Assembly: GCA_946480565.1 (NCBI GenBank)
Contig: CAMLKR010000110.1
Span: 1 to 7,739, forward strand
From: an uncultured Arenimonas sp.
GTDB lineage: Bacteria; Pseudomonadota; Gammaproteobacteria; Xanthomonadales; Xanthomonadaceae
DNA: 7,739 nt
Direction: 5' to 3'
Numbering within the stretch: position 1 is the first letter of the stretch; each line of letters begins with the position of its first letter. Position numbers and translations under genes: made by a program. Positions 6,801-7,739 of the stretch are shown piece after piece. The notes below the pieces were generated by a model. It worked only from the letters and a program-made list of their open reading frames with translations. It was not told where the DNA came from and made no database searches.

Positions 6801-7273
6801 TCACTTCGAGTGGCTGGTATATCGATCTGGTCACGCCACCCACCCCGCCAGGTACGGCCGAAGGCGAGCGCATCGTCACGGCGCCGCAGATGGATGGCTC
6901 GGTGCTTGAAGTCAGTAGCATCATTCCGACCTCTGCCAACGCATGCCAAGCCGATGGTCGCGGTTATCTGAATGCACTCGATGCCTTCACGGGTACCAGC
7001 GCCAAGAAGCCCTACTTCGACGTGGACGGCGACGGTGACTTCAGCGACGAGACGGTCACCTATACAGACGGAAATGGCAATACGGTCCGTGTTCCGATCG
7101 GGTCGGTGGATCTGGGCGTCGGCATGGTAACGCAGGGCAGCTTGTTCTCCGGTAATCCGGATGCCTTGGGCCTGATCTGTGCGGGAGGCTCGGCAGGTGG
7201 ATTGGGTTGCCGCGGTAAGAACGATCCGCGTAACGTGGGCCGGGTTTCCTGGCGCGAAATCAGACAGGAGTAA
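3872..7273 (+). CDS. pilY1: PilY1, type IV pilus tip adhesin and sensor
   Basis: Secreted protein of 1133 aa. The start has CGGAG six bases upstream and lies 12 bp after pilX. A long basic n-region (1-21) and hydrophobic PTLAAFLATLLALPVQA form a Sec signal peptide, probably cut near residue 38. The N-terminal part is von Willebrand A-like, with a complete MIDAS set: LDDSGSM (Asp62, Ser64, Ser66), Thr325 in GRTPLHNAL and Asp368 in LTTDGYW. About 250 residues lie between strand 1 and the Thr motif, including an Asn-rich stretch (290-308) and Cys213/Cys226. The C-terminal half (about 650-1130) is the PilC/PilY1 beta-propeller: VSSSPAYV, LYVGANDGMLHAFNASNGQE, GGKGIFALDVSNP. Two acidic loops look calcium-binding: DQDASGTLD (843-851) and DVDGDGDFSDE (1050-1060). 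By family it sits on the tip, mediates adhesion and surface sensing, and controls retraction through calcium. Codon use is more relaxed than in its neighbours (AGA, AAT, GGT, TTG occur). Confidence 0.95.
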   Translation: MHRTISTHRVSSGKGLAHRISPTLAAFLATLLALPVQAGITIPTDPLTTGSRVPPNILFILDDSGSMAPDTGWRMGNPDITSITGGSITSIENTGDDNWNTNAYTGITRNTYVGNTVFYNPAIDYRPWVDASGNILTGGTTYGAAYSSLNVASGGTLDLASATRTYYVPKAGATNLADATQYFRYQIHTDGVIVRSERLYGNAGSEGLTGRGCQSGTTNTWRWKNCTRVTPTGRTEEAERNNFATWYSYHRTRMKVAKAGASQAFSDLGTDVRVGFRTIHNRNTYNIPVNNNNGLFADPNGTGGANNNRTTWFNRLFNAAGSGRTPLHNALNSAGSYFELTDASGPWGPQAGVNQLACRQNFAILTTDGYWNDGSTGYANYDNQDGPVITGPSGATYQYRPGNPYQGADPSTLADVAMRYWNTDLRDDLDNIVPTTTANPAFWQHMVTFGISIGLKGSLNPDTDLPALTAGTRFWPNPNDNEDFHRIDDLFHASVNGRGSFIAAGDPNEFTSGLKAALATITERTGSFSNVAANSARLQTGTKLFQASYVSGVWTGELVAYDRLNPPQTGFAVTPTWRSSNGIPATGRKVFTSNGTLGLAFPASATTAQLSALTRTGTALNFPVTGAQNAAYLAGDRTLELNNGGTLRNRNHLLGDIVSSSPAYVDDTQTLYVGANDGMLHAFNASNGQELFGYIPNIVNWSSLGSLSRPDYAHQYFVDGAIVVSTRKQTPGQNILVGALGRGGKGIFALDVSNPASFGTTNFKWERAETTNNLMGQVLTRPIIAKLNNNVTAVIVANGPNSTAERAALLVYNLDTGALISEIDTGVGSAAAPNGLFAPVGIDQDASGTLDYIYAGDMLGNVWKFNLTSSSPTAWSNAANRTRLFTATSSTGTVQPITGGLTLAMNPSTYKTWVFFGTGRFVTTGDVSDRSVQSLYGIEDNSTTLTRASLTSRKTMIATTKDGQPVRAFEATQALPVTSSGWYIDLVTPPTPPGTAEGERIVTAPQMDGSVLEVSSIIPTSANACQADGRGYLNALDAFTGTSAKKPYFDVDGDGDFSDETVTYTDGNGNTVRVPIGSVDLGVGMVTQGSLFSGNPDALGLICAGGSAGGLGCRGKNDPRNVGRVSWREIRQE
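7266..7270 (+). promoter_or_regulatory. Shine-Dalgarno of pilE inside the end of pilY1
   Basis: AGGAG lies 6 bases before ATG 7277 and overlaps the last codons of pilY1. It is the best-placed ribosome site in the operon after that of the first gene, so pilE need not rely on coupling, and it fixes a 21-residue leader. Confidence 0.7.
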
Positions 7274-7276
7274 GGG

Positions 7277-7729
7277 ATGAAAACCGAATGCTTGGATCGG
7301 ACCCATGGACGCCGTGCATCGCGCTCGCGCGCGTCGGGCTTCACGTTGATCGAACTGTTGATCGTCATCGCCATCGTGGCGATCCTGGCGACGATCGCCT
7401 ACTCGACCTACCAGGACCAGATCGTCAAGTCCCGGCGCGCCGCGGCTGCGGTATGCCTGCAGGAGCGCGCGCAGTTCATGGAACGGTTCTACAGTACCAA
7501 CATGAGCTATGCAGGCGCGCCGAATCCCCCGGCGCAGTGCGATGCCGAAGTCTCGCCGCATTACACGCTGCAGTTCCAGGCGGCGCCTACGGCAAAAGCG
7601 TACACCTTGCAGGCCGTTCCGCAGGCGGCGCAAGCGGAACGCGACACATTGTGCGGAACCATCAGCCTCGATGCACAGGGTCGTCGTGGCGAGGGGGGTA
7701 CCGCGACGAATGCGGCGGAATGCTGGTGA
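7277..7729 (+). CDS. pilE: type IV pilin of the PilE class (minor pilin)
   Basis: Prepilin of 150 aa, last gene of the operon, 3 bp after pilY1. A long, very basic leader (21 residues, ending RASG) is cut before FTLIELLIVIAIVAILATIA, with Glu at +5. YSTYQDQIVKSRRAAA continues the N-terminal helix as in PilE/PilA-type pilins. The globular domain has two likely disulfides: Cys60-Cys88 and Cys126-Cys149, the latter closing a C-terminal loop beside LCGTISLDAQGRRG and ending ECW. By family the PilE of this operon is a minor pilin joining the FimU/PilV/W/X complex to the major pilin shaft; it is not the Neisseria major pilin of the same name. It could alternatively act as a DNA-binding ComP-like pilin, but nothing here shows that. 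No terminator is visible in the 10 bases after the stop. Confidence 0.93.
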   Translation: MKTECLDRTHGRRASRSRASGFTLIELLIVIAIVAILATIAYSTYQDQIVKSRRAAAAVCLQERAQFMERFYSTNMSYAGAPNPPAQCDAEVSPHYTLQFQAAPTAKAYTLQAVPQAAQAERDTLCGTISLDAQGRRGEGGTATNAAECW

Positions 7730-7739
7730 AGGCGCGACC

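Overview
This window holds a complete minor-pilin and tip-adhesin operon of a type IVa pilus. A LytS-type sensor kinase is divergently transcribed next to it, and the last 17 codons of an unidentified gene lie at the left edge. High GC, almost exclusively G/C third codon positions in most genes, and the order GspH-type pilin, pilV, pilW, pilX, pilY1, pilE point to a gammaproteobacterium, most likely Xanthomonadaceae (Lysobacter/Luteimonas/Pseudoxanthomonas-like). That placement is inferred from layout and protein style; no database was searched.

Layout: bases 2-55 (+) are the 3' end of a gene I cannot identify. Bases 56-100 are a convergent gap with a GC-rich hairpin. Bases 101-1153 (-) encode a membrane histidine kinase with four predicted N-terminal helices, a His_kinase box and an ATPase domain. 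Bases 1154-1287 are the divergent gap that should carry both promoters. From 1288 to 7729 (+) six genes run head to tail: a fimT/fimU-like pilin, pilV, pilW, pilX, pilY1 and pilE. Spacing is tight: 21 bp, then a 4-bp overlap or 11-bp gap depending on the pilW start, a 4-bp overlap, 12 bp and 3 bp. This indicates one transcript, probably with translational coupling.

How they work together (family knowledge): the prepilins are cleaved by PilD after the glycine of their leader and assemble in the inner membrane as a priming complex. That complex sits at the pilus tip, starts assembly of the major pilin and carries the large secreted PilY1 (adhesin, calcium- and surface-sensing protein). In Pseudomonas the LytS-type kinase AlgZ/FimS acts with the regulator AlgR to control the equivalent operon. 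The kinase here, divergent from the operon, is a natural candidate for the same job, but no response regulator is visible in the window.

I see no undescribed system. The points that most deserve a second look are: the pilin encoded first lacks the C-terminal GRxR DNA-binding motif of FimT; a strong Shine-Dalgarno and ATG lie out of frame ahead of the kinase; a perfect 9-bp GC hairpin in pilX has its loop exactly on a cysteine codon; and PilY1 has a complete MIDAS set plus two acidic calcium-type loops. No gene-free stretch exceeds 300 bases.
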